From assembly GCF_004118155.1 (NCBI RefSeq), contig NZ_SAIQ01000001.1, forward strand, positions 434,001 through 498,000: a DNA stretch of 64,000 nucleotides. Direction: 5' to 3'. Below the pieces are notes generated by a model. It saw nothing but the letters and a program-made list of their open reading frames with translations. It made no database searches and was not told where the DNA came from. Source of the DNA: Edaphocola flava. GTDB taxonomy: Bacteria > Bacteroidota > Bacteroidia > Chitinophagales > Chitinophagaceae. The first letter of the stretch is position 1. Each line of letters starts with the position of its first letter. The position numbers and the translations under genes were made by a program. Positions 56,015 to 64,000 of the stretch are shown piece after piece.

Positions 56015-59000
56015 CTATTGCCCCTGAATTTTTTTCAGGTATTCCTCCGACATTTTCTGATAGAAGGGTTTTAGTACCGGTGCGGTTGTACGGTAACGCT
56101 CAAATAGCATCTGCTGTTGCTTCAGGTAATCAGAGAGTTCACCAGGCATTGGTCTCGGGGCATCTTTGCCAGCCTCTGCACTGCGTTTATTATCTTCTTC
56201 CTGCTCCTGTATCGCCTTTTCGGCTTCCAGCATGCGGGTAAGGATTTCTTTATTTCGTTGTATCAGTTGGCTAATATCTTTACGGAATACCAGATCAGTT
56301 TCCTGCTTATCCAGCTCTGCCTGTATGGCCCGTATTTCATTAGTCAGCTTACTACCACCCTGGCCGTTACTGTTCAGTACATCCAGCAATTCCTGCATCT
56401 GTTTACGCAACATCGCCTGCTGCTGCGCCAGGCGCGCAACCTGCTCTGCATTGCCCTGGCTGCCTCCATTTTGCTGCCCGCCAGAGTTCTGTCCACCCTG
56501 TCCGCTCTGTCCTTGACCCGATTGACCAGGTTTATTTCCGGACTGGCCTTCCTTCATCTGCTGCATGCCCTGCCCCATCTGCTGCTGGCCGGTAATAATA
56601 TCTTTCATCATGCCTGATCCACTGCCCTGCCCTTTACCTTTTTTAGGTTTGCTTTGCCCACTGCCACTGGCGCCGCCTTGCTGAGATTGCATAAGGTTGC
56701 TCAGCAACTCATTCAGCAGTAATGCCAGGTTATTGGCTGCGGTCATTGCATATTGCTGACGGGGCAGAATCTCACCAATATTGCGCTGTTCAAAAGCATC
56801 TAAAGTGCGTGCAATATTCTGGTCCAGATCCGAGGTTTCTTTGTTCACCGTCGCGGCAATACTGAAGATTCTTTTGCTCAGCACATACAGGCTGTCCTTG
56901 ATCATTTTAGTATTATTCTTCAGTCTGTTCTGCTCTTTAGTCAGCAGCAGGTAGGCCGGACTGCTCACACTGGTCGTACGCAGTGCATTCATCAGCTTTT
57001 CCTGATCGAATGAGAAACGGATAAGATTGGTCAGCAACTGTCTTGTAGCCTTGATATCAATATCCAACTGCTCCATATCCATACCGGAAGCCATCTGCTT
57101 CAGGCTCTGACTCATTTCCTGCAATTTGTTTTTCGCATTCTGTTGCGATTGCTTTGCACTCTTCTGGTTATTCTGTTGTAGCTGATCGCTACTTTTATTC
57201 ATTTCCGATTCCGCCTCTTTACCGGCATCCTGGGCTTTATCCAGTTGCTGCGGTTGTTGCAGCTGATTATTCTGCTGTTCAATGGCTTTCATGTCTTCCT
57301 TCATCGCCTTGTCCAGCTCCTGTTTGATCTGCTCCTGTTCTTTACGCAGCGCTTCATTACTTTGTGCGCCTGCTTCTGTTTTCTGTTCCAGGGCAGCTTC
57401 CTTCTTCGACAGTTCTTCCATTTTCTGCGCCAGGCCCTCCATTTTCATCTGCATTTCCAGGCGCTTCATCAGTTCCTGCATCCGCTCCATATCCATATTG
57501 AACAGCTTGTTATTCTGTTCCATCTGCTGCAATTGTTCCATTGCATTGCGCTGATCTCTTTTCTCCAGCAACTCCTGCAGTTTTTTGATCTGTTCTTCCA
57601 GCTGCTTATCTTTCAGGTTATCGATCTGATCCTTTATCGCCTCTTGTTTCTCTTTCAGTTCAGGGCTCAGGCTTTTGGCATCACTTTGCTTGCGTTGTTC
57701 TTCAAATCTCTTTTTAAGGTTCTCCAGGTTAGCTTTCAATTGCAGGTTCTTGTCCAGCAGCGATTGCATTTTCTGATTGCGCTCCCAGCTGCTCTCTCCC
57801 GACTCCATCATTTCTTTCTGCATGTTCTTAAACTCTTCGTTCAACTGCTCTGCCTGTGCGGCACTGCTGCTCATACTGGAGTTCATTTTTTCGGCATTCT
57901 CCTCCATCACTTTATCCAGCTGCTTCATATCCGGTGCCTTCCAGAACATCACCGTGCTTTTACTACTCTTGCTTCCATTCACGGCATCATTATCCCAGGC
58001 TTCAACGTAATAATTTACCTGGTAGCCCGGCTGTAATTTTAATGTAGCAATATCAAAATAATGGGAGAATTGTACTACCTGTCCTCCACTCTTCAGCGGT
58101 ACCGCCTTTATGCTGACCACTTTATTCTGCGGATCGAGTACCTGGTATACAAATGACACCTGGCGCAAAGCGTAATCATCGCCGGCGGTACCGGTCACCA
58201 GCACCTGCTGGGCAAATGTGGTATCCTTATGTGCATCTATACTTACCTGTGGATACTGATCGTCTATAACCTGTACCTGGTATTGAAGCGTATCGGTTGT
58301 AGCCTGTACATTATTTTTAAGCCATAACTGGTAAGGCATAGAGGCCATGAAGCGAACGGCGGTGCTGAAGCGTTTGCCCTCGCGGCTCATAGGCTGCTGC
58401 ACATTACCGGCTTGTACCTGTATCTCATCTGTATGGGCTGCACCCAGCTCCCAATGTATGGTGGTACCTACGGGCACCGTAACATCCGATAAACCCTGCA
58501 TGGTCTCACTTTTCTTTCCCGTATATGCAGGATAAGTCAGGGTCATGCGCATCTGCTCCAGCTCCGGCTGAAATAATACAGATAGCTTATAGGGCTGCGA
58601 ATAGTAATCGACCGCGGTGAGGCGGAAAGACAAGGCATCGCTGACTTTAGGAAAGGTATAGGTAAATTTATGATTGCCGATAGATTTCATTTCGACCTGC
58701 TCGCTACCCAATACGAGGAAAAGGCGCTCCGGCAGTTTCTCTCCCTGCACAGAAGCGGTAAGGGTAAACGGTTGTCCTTGTACTACCTTCAATTGTTTGG
58801 GGTCGACATAAAAAGTAAAGGGAGCCGGCTTCGCAAAGAAAACAGATGGTTGCGATAAACGATAACCGCCTTCGGTAAATACCTTTGGGGCAATGACAAA
58901 AATAAGGGCGGCGGCAATAACCGGCAAAAACAGGAATGGTAAATACCGTTTGTTCTTGCGCATATCTATCGCAGCACCAAAAGGCAGTACACTTATTTTA

Positions 59001-59410
59001 CCCGCTTTCTGGTCTATGCTTGCGGCAATCAGTTCATTACTGACCTCGCTTTCGCTGCTTTGCTCTTTCAGCTGCAATACATTCAGCAATTTGTCCTTTA
59101 CTTCAGGAAAGAAATTACCGACAATGGTTGCTGCCTGCTCATGATTAATCACCTTGCCCAGCTGCTGCATTTTCAGCAAGGGTATAATAACCCAGAACAC
59201 CAGGGAGAGCAGGCCCACACTGAGCAGGAAGACCAGTAGGGTCCATTTTACCTGTATCGAAAAGTAGAAAAAATATTCACCAATAGTGATCAGTAAAAGA
59301 TAGATCAGTAAACAGGCTGCAAAGATGAGCCCTCCGCGCAATAGTTGATTGGCGTAGTACTTACGAATGAATGCATCCAGCTTCTTCAGTAGCAGATCGT
59401 AATGGCTCAT
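56015..59410 (-). CDS. DUF4175 family protein with very long Gln/Met-rich coiled coil
   Basis: 1131 residues. It has three N-terminal helices (about 26-46, 53-77 and 155-172), then several beta-sandwich-like exported segments (DVTVPVGTTIHWELG and others). From about residue 480 a long charged coiled coil follows (EAEKMNSSMSSSAAQAEQLN, KDKQLEEQIKKLQELLEKRD), then a Gly/Gln/Ser-rich low-complexity tract (GASGSGQSKPKKGKGQGSG) and a helical C-terminus. DUF4175 proteins are common in Bacteroidota and Alphaproteobacteria, of unknown function. It starts 12 bp after the YfaP/TPR gene. Confidence 0.85.
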   Translation of the reverse strand: MSHYDLLLKKLDAFIRKYYANQLLRGGLIFAACLLIYLLLITIGEYFFYFSIQVKWTLLVFLLSVGLLSLVFWVIIPLLKMQQLGKVINHEQAATIVGNFFPEVKDKLLNVLQLKEQSSESEVSNELIAASIDQKAGKISVLPFGAAIDMRKNKRYLPFLFLPVIAAALIFVIAPKVFTEGGYRLSQPSVFFAKPAPFTFYVDPKQLKVVQGQPFTLTASVQGEKLPERLFLVLGSEQVEMKSIGNHKFTYTFPKVSDALSFRLTAVDYYSQPYKLSVLFQPELEQMRMTLTYPAYTGKKSETMQGLSDVTVPVGTTIHWELGAAHTDEIQVQAGNVQQPMSREGKRFSTAVRFMASMPYQLWLKNNVQATTDTLQYQVQVIDDQYPQVSIDAHKDTTFAQQVLVTGTAGDDYALRQVSFVYQVLDPQNKVVSIKAVPLKSGGQVVQFSHYFDIATLKLQPGYQVNYYVEAWDNDAVNGSKSSKSTVMFWKAPDMKQLDKVMEENAEKMNSSMSSSAAQAEQLNEEFKNMQKEMMESGESSWERNQKMQSLLDKNLQLKANLENLKKRFEEQRKQSDAKSLSPELKEKQEAIKDQIDNLKDKQLEEQIKKLQELLEKRDQRNAMEQLQQMEQNNKLFNMDMERMQELMKRLEMQMKMEGLAQKMEELSKKEAALEQKTEAGAQSNEALRKEQEQIKQELDKAMKEDMKAIEQQNNQLQQPQQLDKAQDAGKEAESEMNKSSDQLQQNNQKSAKQSQQNAKNKLQEMSQSLKQMASGMDMEQLDIDIKATRQLLTNLIRFSFDQEKLMNALRTTSVSSPAYLLLTKEQNRLKNNTKMIKDSLYVLSKRIFSIAATVNKETSDLDQNIARTLDAFEQRNIGEILPRQQYAMTAANNLALLLNELLSNLMQSQQGGASGSGQSKPKKGKGQGSGSGMMKDIITGQQQMGQGMQQMKEGQSGNKPGQSGQGQSGQGGQNSGGQQNGGSQGNAEQVARLAQQQAMLRKQMQELLDVLNSNGQGGSKLTNEIRAIQAELDKQETDLVFRKDISQLIQRNKEILTRMLEAEKAIQEQEEDNKRSAEAGKDAPRPMPGELSDYLKQQQMLFERYRTTAPVLKPFYQKMSEEYLKKIQGQ

Positions 59411-59422
59411 TGTCTGGTATTC

Positions 59423-60586
59423 CTATTTAATTTGTTTGCGCACCCGTTTCAATGCTGAAAGATAGGCGGTATTGTTACTTACGGTATTGGCAGCCTTTTG
59501 ATACTGTTGTGCAGCATCGCGGTATTGTCCCATTTTTTCATAGGCCATGCCTGCGTTGTAATGGGCATTGGCTTTTTCCTGGCTGGTCACTCCGGGAAAG
59601 GTGGTTACCTTATTGCTCGCTTCGATGCATTCTGCATATTTGCCCATACGCAGTGCGGCCAGCGCAATGTTATTCACAATATGCGGTTGCTCCGGAGCAG
59701 CACTCTGTCTCAGGGCCTGCATATACAGACGTACTGCGGCTTCATAATCTTTGCGGGCATAAGCTTCCTCGCCCTGTTGCAGGTAATCCGGAGCAGCCGA
59801 GGCCGCAGCGACGTCAGCAACAGCTTCCACCTCAGTAGCTGCAGAGATATCATCATAATCAGTGCCGAAATAGCCGGTATAGCTTAATTCATTATAGTCC
59901 ATAATACGGTTACTGCGGTCTATGCTGAAGACTTTCCAGAGATTGCCTTCCTGCTGTCCGGGCAGATAATAGGTTTTTACCAGCTCATCGCCACGGTATA
60001 CAAATACTTTTGCATTGCTGCGGCTCAGCTCATCGGTGCGGTATTTTTTATTGGTATAATCCCTTACCCAGAAGGTATACTCATCGGCATCCCTTTCTGC
60101 AACAGTAATTGTTTCCGGGCCATAGCCGTTACGGTCATCTACATCCAGGTTAGCTCCTGGTCCGTTTTGCTTCCCGTAATAGACATGGTTTGTGCCATAG
60201 ATCGCATGTATGTCCAGATCTGCCGGCTTCCAGCCCCAGCTAAGTACTACCCTTATCGCCTGATTGTCTTTCAAAGAAGGACTAAGGGCATAGGTATATC
60301 CCTGACAGGGACATTTTACCACCAGTGTGGAATAACCGTTTTTCTTGATGATGAGCATCGTTTGTTCATCATCATCAAAGTTGCGGTCAGTCTGTATCTC
60401 CCCATTGCTATTGGTCGTACCGACAACGCTCTGGCGGCCATTTTTCTGTATATAGATTTCTGCACCACTTACTACGGCATCTTTTACGGTAGCATCAAGC
60501 ACTTTTATGGTTTTGCTATTTTGTGTCCAACCAGTATAGCCGGTCAGTAATAAAAGCGGCAACAGGTATGGTTTAATATTAATCAT
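59423..60586 (-). CDS. Exported YfaP (DUF2135)-like protein with C-terminal TPR repeats
   Basis: 387 residues. Signal peptide (LLPLLLLTGYTGWTQ), then a carboxypeptidase-regulatory-like beta-sandwich (TVKDAVVSGAEIYIQKNG, about 25-105). A DUF2135/YfaP-like domain follows (VVLSWGWKPADLDIHAIY, VYYGKQNGPGANLDVDDRNG, YGPETITV, about 115-235). Two or three TPR repeats end the protein (GEEAYARKDYEAAVRLYMQA; AGMAYEKMGQYRDAAQQYQK). It may be a periplasmic or surface assembly factor; the fusion of these three modules in one protein is unusual to me. It is followed 12 bp later by the DUF4175 gene. Confidence 0.82.
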   Translation of the reverse strand: MINIKPYLLPLLLLTGYTGWTQNSKTIKVLDATVKDAVVSGAEIYIQKNGRQSVVGTTNSNGEIQTDRNFDDDEQTMLIIKKNGYSTLVVKCPCQGYTYALSPSLKDNQAIRVVLSWGWKPADLDIHAIYGTNHVYYGKQNGPGANLDVDDRNGYGPETITVAERDADEYTFWVRDYTNKKYRTDELSRSNAKVFVYRGDELVKTYYLPGQQEGNLWKVFSIDRSNRIMDYNELSYTGYFGTDYDDISAATEVEAVADVAAASAAPDYLQQGEEAYARKDYEAAVRLYMQALRQSAAPEQPHIVNNIALAALRMGKYAECIEASNKVTTFPGVTSQEKANAHYNAGMAYEKMGQYRDAAQQYQKAANTVSNNTAYLSALKRVRKQIK

Positions 60587-60662
60587 CTAAAACGCAGATT
60601 TTTTTATTCCAAAGTCAAATATAATTGTTTTACATCTTAATGCCGGGAAATAGCCAGGCTAT

Positions 60663-61670
60663 TTACAATAAGAACTTATCCAGTACGGACTGGTATTGTG
60701 TACGCCCTTCTTCCCGCATCATATTTGCAACAAAATCGGTAATCCATAATGGACCCGCACTGAATCCTTTTGTGCCCAATCCGTTACAGATCCCAATCCT
60801 TTTATATAACGGATGCCAACCGATAAAGGGTATCTGCCCTACTGTCGTGGGGCGTTCTGCACAGGTATGCTCCAGCACCTCGAATGGCAGTTTCATCCAG
60901 GATTGCAGCAAAGCAATCGTTTCTGCTTTCCAGTGTTCATCAGGAATCATATCTTCAAAGTCCCAGTTATAATTACTGCCACACCAGTAGAGGCCATTGC
61001 CTTTCGGAATAAGGCGTGTTTTGCCTTTATTAAAAATGACCTGTTCCGGCAGGCCGTTTATGTGCAGGTATAACACTTCTCCGCGGTTACGGGTAAAGCG
61101 CAAGGGACTGAAATAGTTCGAATCTCTTGCGGCTACACCATTACAGTACACTACCGCATGCCAGTATGCTCCTTTATAGGCCACAGCATCCTCTCCCGGA
61201 ATCAATAATTGCTCCTCAAAAACGGCTTCCATCAAAATCTCTTTTTCTTTGAGGAAGGCGTTCCATGCCTTCAGCAGTACTTCATTGTGCACCATGGCCA
61301 CCGGATCACAAACATGTACTGTTTCAAAATGCTGAAAAAAGTCGCGAAACGACTCAACCTGATCTGGCTGTGGCTCTCGGTCTGAATCAAAAAATACCAG
61401 GCTGCCATCACTAACCAGGGGTATGCCCAAAAAAGATTCCATCTCCTGGTATATCCCGATAGCGGTATCATACATAACACTCCGGCGCTGGACACCGGGT
61501 TTTGTTTTACCGGAATAGGGATTCAATACCGCTCCGGAAGTATAACTTGTCGGGTTAGATGCCGGCATGTCTATTACCATAAAAGGAATATTCCTGCGGT
61601 ATAACATAAAACTCAGCAAAGTTCCTGCGATACCTTGTCCGACAATAAGCACGGGATGATGAATATGCAT
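60663..61670 (-). CDS. FAD-dependent oxidoreductase of the DAO family
   Basis: 335 residues. The dinucleotide-binding motif is LIVGQGIAGTLLSFML (GxGxxG), with the beta-2 acidic end MVID. The later FAD-binding block near the C-terminus is YKRIGICNGLGTKGFSAGPL, as in D-amino-acid oxidase/ThiO-type enzymes. The substrate is not predictable. It is 39 bp after the YkvA-like gene on the reverse strand and in the same orientation as the whole block. Confidence 0.87.
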   Translation of the reverse strand: MHIHHPVLIVGQGIAGTLLSFMLYRRNIPFMVIDMPASNPTSYTSGAVLNPYSGKTKPGVQRRSVMYDTAIGIYQEMESFLGIPLVSDGSLVFFDSDREPQPDQVESFRDFFQHFETVHVCDPVAMVHNEVLLKAWNAFLKEKEILMEAVFEEQLLIPGEDAVAYKGAYWHAVVYCNGVAARDSNYFSPLRFTRNRGEVLYLHINGLPEQVIFNKGKTRLIPKGNGLYWCGSNYNWDFEDMIPDEHWKAETIALLQSWMKLPFEVLEHTCAERPTTVGQIPFIGWHPLYKRIGICNGLGTKGFSAGPLWITDFVANMMREEGRTQYQSVLDKFLL

Positions 61671-61709
61671 AAAAAAGCCAGCGATTGTTACGCTGGCAAA
61701 TGTAGTTGT

Positions 61710-62045
61710 TTACTTCCACTTGGTCTGGAGTACTACCGGCTTTCCCGATATATAGTTTTTATGTTGCTGGTAACGGACCAGTTCTTTCTCCAGAAATTTT
61801 GAAGCATAAGAAAAAAGAATCAGGTCATCTATCCAGCCCAATACCACAATCCAGTCCGGTATGATATCTACCGGTGAAAGGATGTACAGAAAGGATAAGA
61901 TAAATAACAATAAAGTCAGTACCGGCATCTTATATGTTCCGGCAAAAACTTCACGGAACATCGGCAGAATGATATTACGCTTTTTAAATAAGCCGTAAAA
62001 TCTGCGTAAACGTGCCCCTGGCATAAAACTTCCTTTGTTTTTCAA
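61710..62045 (-). CDS. YkvA family (DUF1232) membrane protein
   Basis: 111 residues. The DUF1232 core is LYILSPVDIIPDWIVVLGWI, followed by DDLILF, which is diagnostic for the YkvA family. One or two hydrophobic segments flank it. Function unknown. A start seven codons downstream (62024, MPGARL) is also possible. About 175 bp separate it from the upstream T9SS gene, which is closed by a palindromic terminator. Confidence 0.88.
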   Translation of the reverse strand: MKNKGSFMPGARLRRFYGLFKKRNIILPMFREVFAGTYKMPVLTLLLFILSFLYILSPVDIIPDWIVVLGWIDDLILFSYASKFLEKELVRYQQHKNYISGKPVVLQTKWK

Positions 62046-62153
62046 TTGCGAATTTGTGAATTTGGTTAAATTATAAATTAATTAGATGTAAAAATAACCC
62101 TTAAGTTTAAAACACATTCTTAATATATTACAATTGTATTGTTAAGAATCCGG

Positions 62154-62201
62154 CAGTATATTATTATGGCCGGTGCATGCACCGGCCATAATAATATACT
62201 G
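62154..62201. terminator. 48-bp perfect palindrome after the T9SS gene at 62220
   Basis: A fully self-complementary 48-bp sequence (core GGCCGGTGCATGCACCGGCC, flanked by A/T-rich arms) starting 18 bp after the stop. No loop mismatch. Probably a terminator, possibly bidirectional. Confidence 0.9.
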
Positions 62202-62219
62202 AATAAATGATAAGAATGT

Positions 62220-63407
62220 TTATTTTTTGACCAGCTTCAGCTGCTGTATTGGCCCCTTTCCGGACACTTTCAACAGATACCATCCAGCAGTCCAGTCAGT
62301 CGTATTGACCTGTATCTGCGCTGCTGTAGCGGTTTGCCGCAATAGTGTTTTTCCGGTAATATCATAAATTGCTATCTCCGCCCCTTCACTGATACCGGCA
62401 ATCGTCAATTCACCGGATACAGGGTTAGGAAATGCGTTCAATTGCCGGCCGGCAGCACGCTCTATCCTGCGCACCGGGCTATATTCAAAGCTATTGTCTG
62501 CATCTACCAGTTTAAGACGGTAGTAGGCAGATCCGGCGGCAACATATGGATCATGGTAACGATATTGCTCTGCCTCATTACTGTTTGCCTTGTATACGGG
62601 TACAACATTTATAGTATTCCAGCTTTTGCCATCAGCACTGCGCTCGATTTCAAAACCTTTGGCCTGTTTCACCATACGGGTTTCCCATTGCAGGTCTGCA
62701 CCTTCTGCTGCAATACCGGCATTAAAGTAGCTCAGGGTAATGGGTAAAGCGGCTTGAAATTCTTCCAGCTTAATATCATCCAGGCCAAAATCATTTCCGT
62801 TGACAGCAGTCTGGGCATTATTGATCGCCAGGGTATGGCTCGTTGCGGTAGCTACAAAAGTTACTGTGGCCGTGGCCCAGTTGGTGGTTGCTGAGGTCAC
62901 ACTCTGACTATTCCCTCCATCGCGTAGAATAGTAAAAGTCGGCACACCAGATACGGAACCACCCGTTTGCAACAAGAAGCCGTATTTAAAAGAAAAGCGG
63001 TACGTACGGCCAATCGTAAGACCAGCGTATGTTTTGCTGAAGACGATGCCTACAGGTGCGGATGCAGAAAACACATTATCTGTCCAATACATCAGGAAAC
63101 GGCCTCCGGAAGCATTATTCGGGCTTTGGGTTGCTCCTATATTAGTATTGCTAACCTCCCAGCTCCCATTAATCAGGCCATTTCTAGGGCCGGAGGCAGG
63201 AGACGCTGCATTTTCATAATAGGCACTGCCATTGTCCGTATAATCACTTTCATAAGTAAGATTATTGAAATCGATCAGGTCTATCTGGTTCCATGTTTGT
63301 GCCCGGGCATCGGCAGTCGCACTCAATGTAAATATGGTCAATATGGAAAATAGTTTCCATTTCCGGGACATAGGAATCCCACTAAGGTTTGGTAATGCTC
63401 TCTTCAT
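62220..63407 (-). CDS. Secreted protein with type IX secretion sorting domain
   Basis: 395 residues. The signal peptide lies after an N-terminal extension (FSILTIFTLSATADARAQ), and a start at 63371 would remove the extension. The N-terminal half is beta-rich and carbohydrate-binding-like (DFNNLTYESDYTDNG, LDDIKLEEFQ). Then come a fibronectin-like segment (LPITLSYFNAGIAAEGADLQ) and the type A sorting domain (LNAFPNPVSGELTIAGIS, ending QQLKLVKK). The tail directs it to the T9SS. Ligand or enzyme activity is not evident. The middle of the fibronectin-like region resembles that of the protein at 43419. Confidence 0.88.
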   Translation of the reverse strand: MKRALPNLSGIPMSRKWKLFSILTIFTLSATADARAQTWNQIDLIDFNNLTYESDYTDNGSAYYENAASPASGPRNGLINGSWEVSNTNIGATQSPNNASGGRFLMYWTDNVFSASAPVGIVFSKTYAGLTIGRTYRFSFKYGFLLQTGGSVSGVPTFTILRDGGNSQSVTSATTNWATATVTFVATATSHTLAINNAQTAVNGNDFGLDDIKLEEFQAALPITLSYFNAGIAAEGADLQWETRMVKQAKGFEIERSADGKSWNTINVVPVYKANSNEAEQYRYHDPYVAAGSAYYRLKLVDADNSFEYSPVRRIERAAGRQLNAFPNPVSGELTIAGISEGAEIAIYDITGKTLLRQTATAAQIQVNTTDWTAGWYLLKVSGKGPIQQLKLVKK

Positions 63408-64000
63408 AACATCTTATAAATTAAAAATGGGTAATACAACTCTTTCATCCCGACAGCCCAAAAGGCTTCAGGAATCATTATTTATCTATAGGGTATGTGG
63501 TTGTATCCAATTGCCGGCAAATACAGTTAGCTCAGGAAAATCCTACTGTCTTGATCGGAATTACATATTTTAAAAATAGATATACTTAGTATACAGGTAC
63601 TAAATTATAATACCCTTCTCGCGTGAAAAAATATAACCAATCCAATAACCAGACCTTAACAGCTCAATTGCCTGCCCGGAAATGACAAAAAAACGCAGAA
63701 TCAATACAGGCAATACTAACAGCTACACACTCGTGGTTTTCCTTGTTTTACAGAAAGTTTATGAAACATATTAAACTGAAAAGAACTATCTTTGCGCGCT
63801 CAAAAAGTACATCTTGGTGCTTTATCGTATTCCAGATCGACAAAACACTTTACTAGATTCACTTTGCTGGCAAAAAACAGTTTTTTACGGTATCTCCCGG
63901 CGGAACTCTATTACGGGTTTCGCTTTTTTATCGCTGTTGATTTTTAGCAAATTGATTAGTAAAAATTCCGGGAAAAAGTTTATATTTATATACCCTTTAC
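63408..64000. other. Gene-free right end of the window
   Basis: No coding sequence can be supported over about 590 bp. It contains a good -7-like box at 63787-63794 (TATCTTTG followed by CGCGC), pointing to a transcript that runs off the right end with a leader of 200 nt or more. A short ATG-started frame of 31 codons at 63761 overlaps that box and is not convincing. Poly-A/T stretches dominate the end. Confidence 0.6.
63787..63794 (+). promoter_or_regulatory. Candidate -7 element with downstream long leader
   Basis: TATCTTTG fits TAnnTTTG exactly; the -33 position has no good TTTG. The next gene would lie beyond the window. Confidence 0.4.

Noticed and set aside
57245-58036. A 263-residue Leu/Phe/His-rich frame antisense to DUF4175
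   Set aside because: The Leu/Phe repetition is just the complement of the Gln/Lys/Glu codons of the coiled coil.
63761-63856. A 31-codon ATG frame near the right end
   Set aside because: It overlaps the candidate -7 box and shows no family or RBS support; more likely leader sequence.

Overview
The window is chromosomal DNA from a member of the Bacteroidota, most likely class Chitinophagia (Chitinophagaceae-like). The evidence is a PorW/SprE homologue, a GldB lipoprotein, two surface proteins with type IX secretion sorting tails, LytS/LytR-type two-component genes, DUF4175 and DUF3078 proteins, TAnnTTTG-type promoter elements and a moderate G+C content. There is no phage, insertion sequence, CRISPR array or rRNA. 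The genus cannot be fixed from the sequence alone.

Left end (1-10644): a compact six-gene operon, cut off at its 5' end by the window edge and closed by a strong terminator. It encodes an Hsp70/actin-fold ATPase, a type I single-pass protein with a cytoplasmic coiled coil, and a 1828-residue protein that appears to join a SEDS-like (FtsW/RodA-like) multi-helix membrane region to a class B penicillin-binding transpeptidase with all three catalytic motifs. A small bitopic protein and two related bitopic proteins with a shared cytoplasmic N-terminal domain follow. I read this as a dedicated peptidoglycan synthase complex linked to a cytoplasmic ATPase. It is the most unusual object in the window.

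10678-29480: mostly housekeeping and accessory genes. These are a malic enzyme/phosphotransacetylase fusion, an RDD protein, ACP phosphodiesterase, a lipoprotein serine hydrolase and an isolated CDP-glucose module (rfbF-rfbG). Then come an AT-rich pair of small membrane proteins with a 20-bp tandem duplication, DUF4126, MiaE, a metal-type KdsA, a thioredoxin-like protein, UbiX, a LytS/LytR-like pair, SIMPL and VWA exported proteins, and a second serine hydrolase.

29497-43392: gyrB (reverse), then a forward run of an acyltransferase-like protein, an orphan histidine kinase, an AI-2E family transporter and a KirBac potassium channel. A gene-free stretch and two tandem tRNA-Asn genes follow. Next is PorW/SprE with an 11-residue repeat coiled coil, then a GNAT protein, a YciO-type protein, an HTH-like protein and a BtrH-like acyltransferase.

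43419-63407: a reverse-strand block. In transcription order it holds a secreted T9SS protein, a YkvA-like protein, an FAD oxidoreductase, a YfaP/TPR protein, DUF4175, an AsmA-like protein, TsaD, TrmN6, GldB, two near-identical DUF3078 proteins, a Bax-inhibitor-1 family protein, an L,D-transpeptidase and a large T9SS surface protein. Many transcription units end in unusually long, nearly perfect hairpins that look bidirectional. Themes that recur are the cell envelope and wall, type IX secretion/gliding, and tRNA modification (MiaE, YciO, TsaD, TrmN6).
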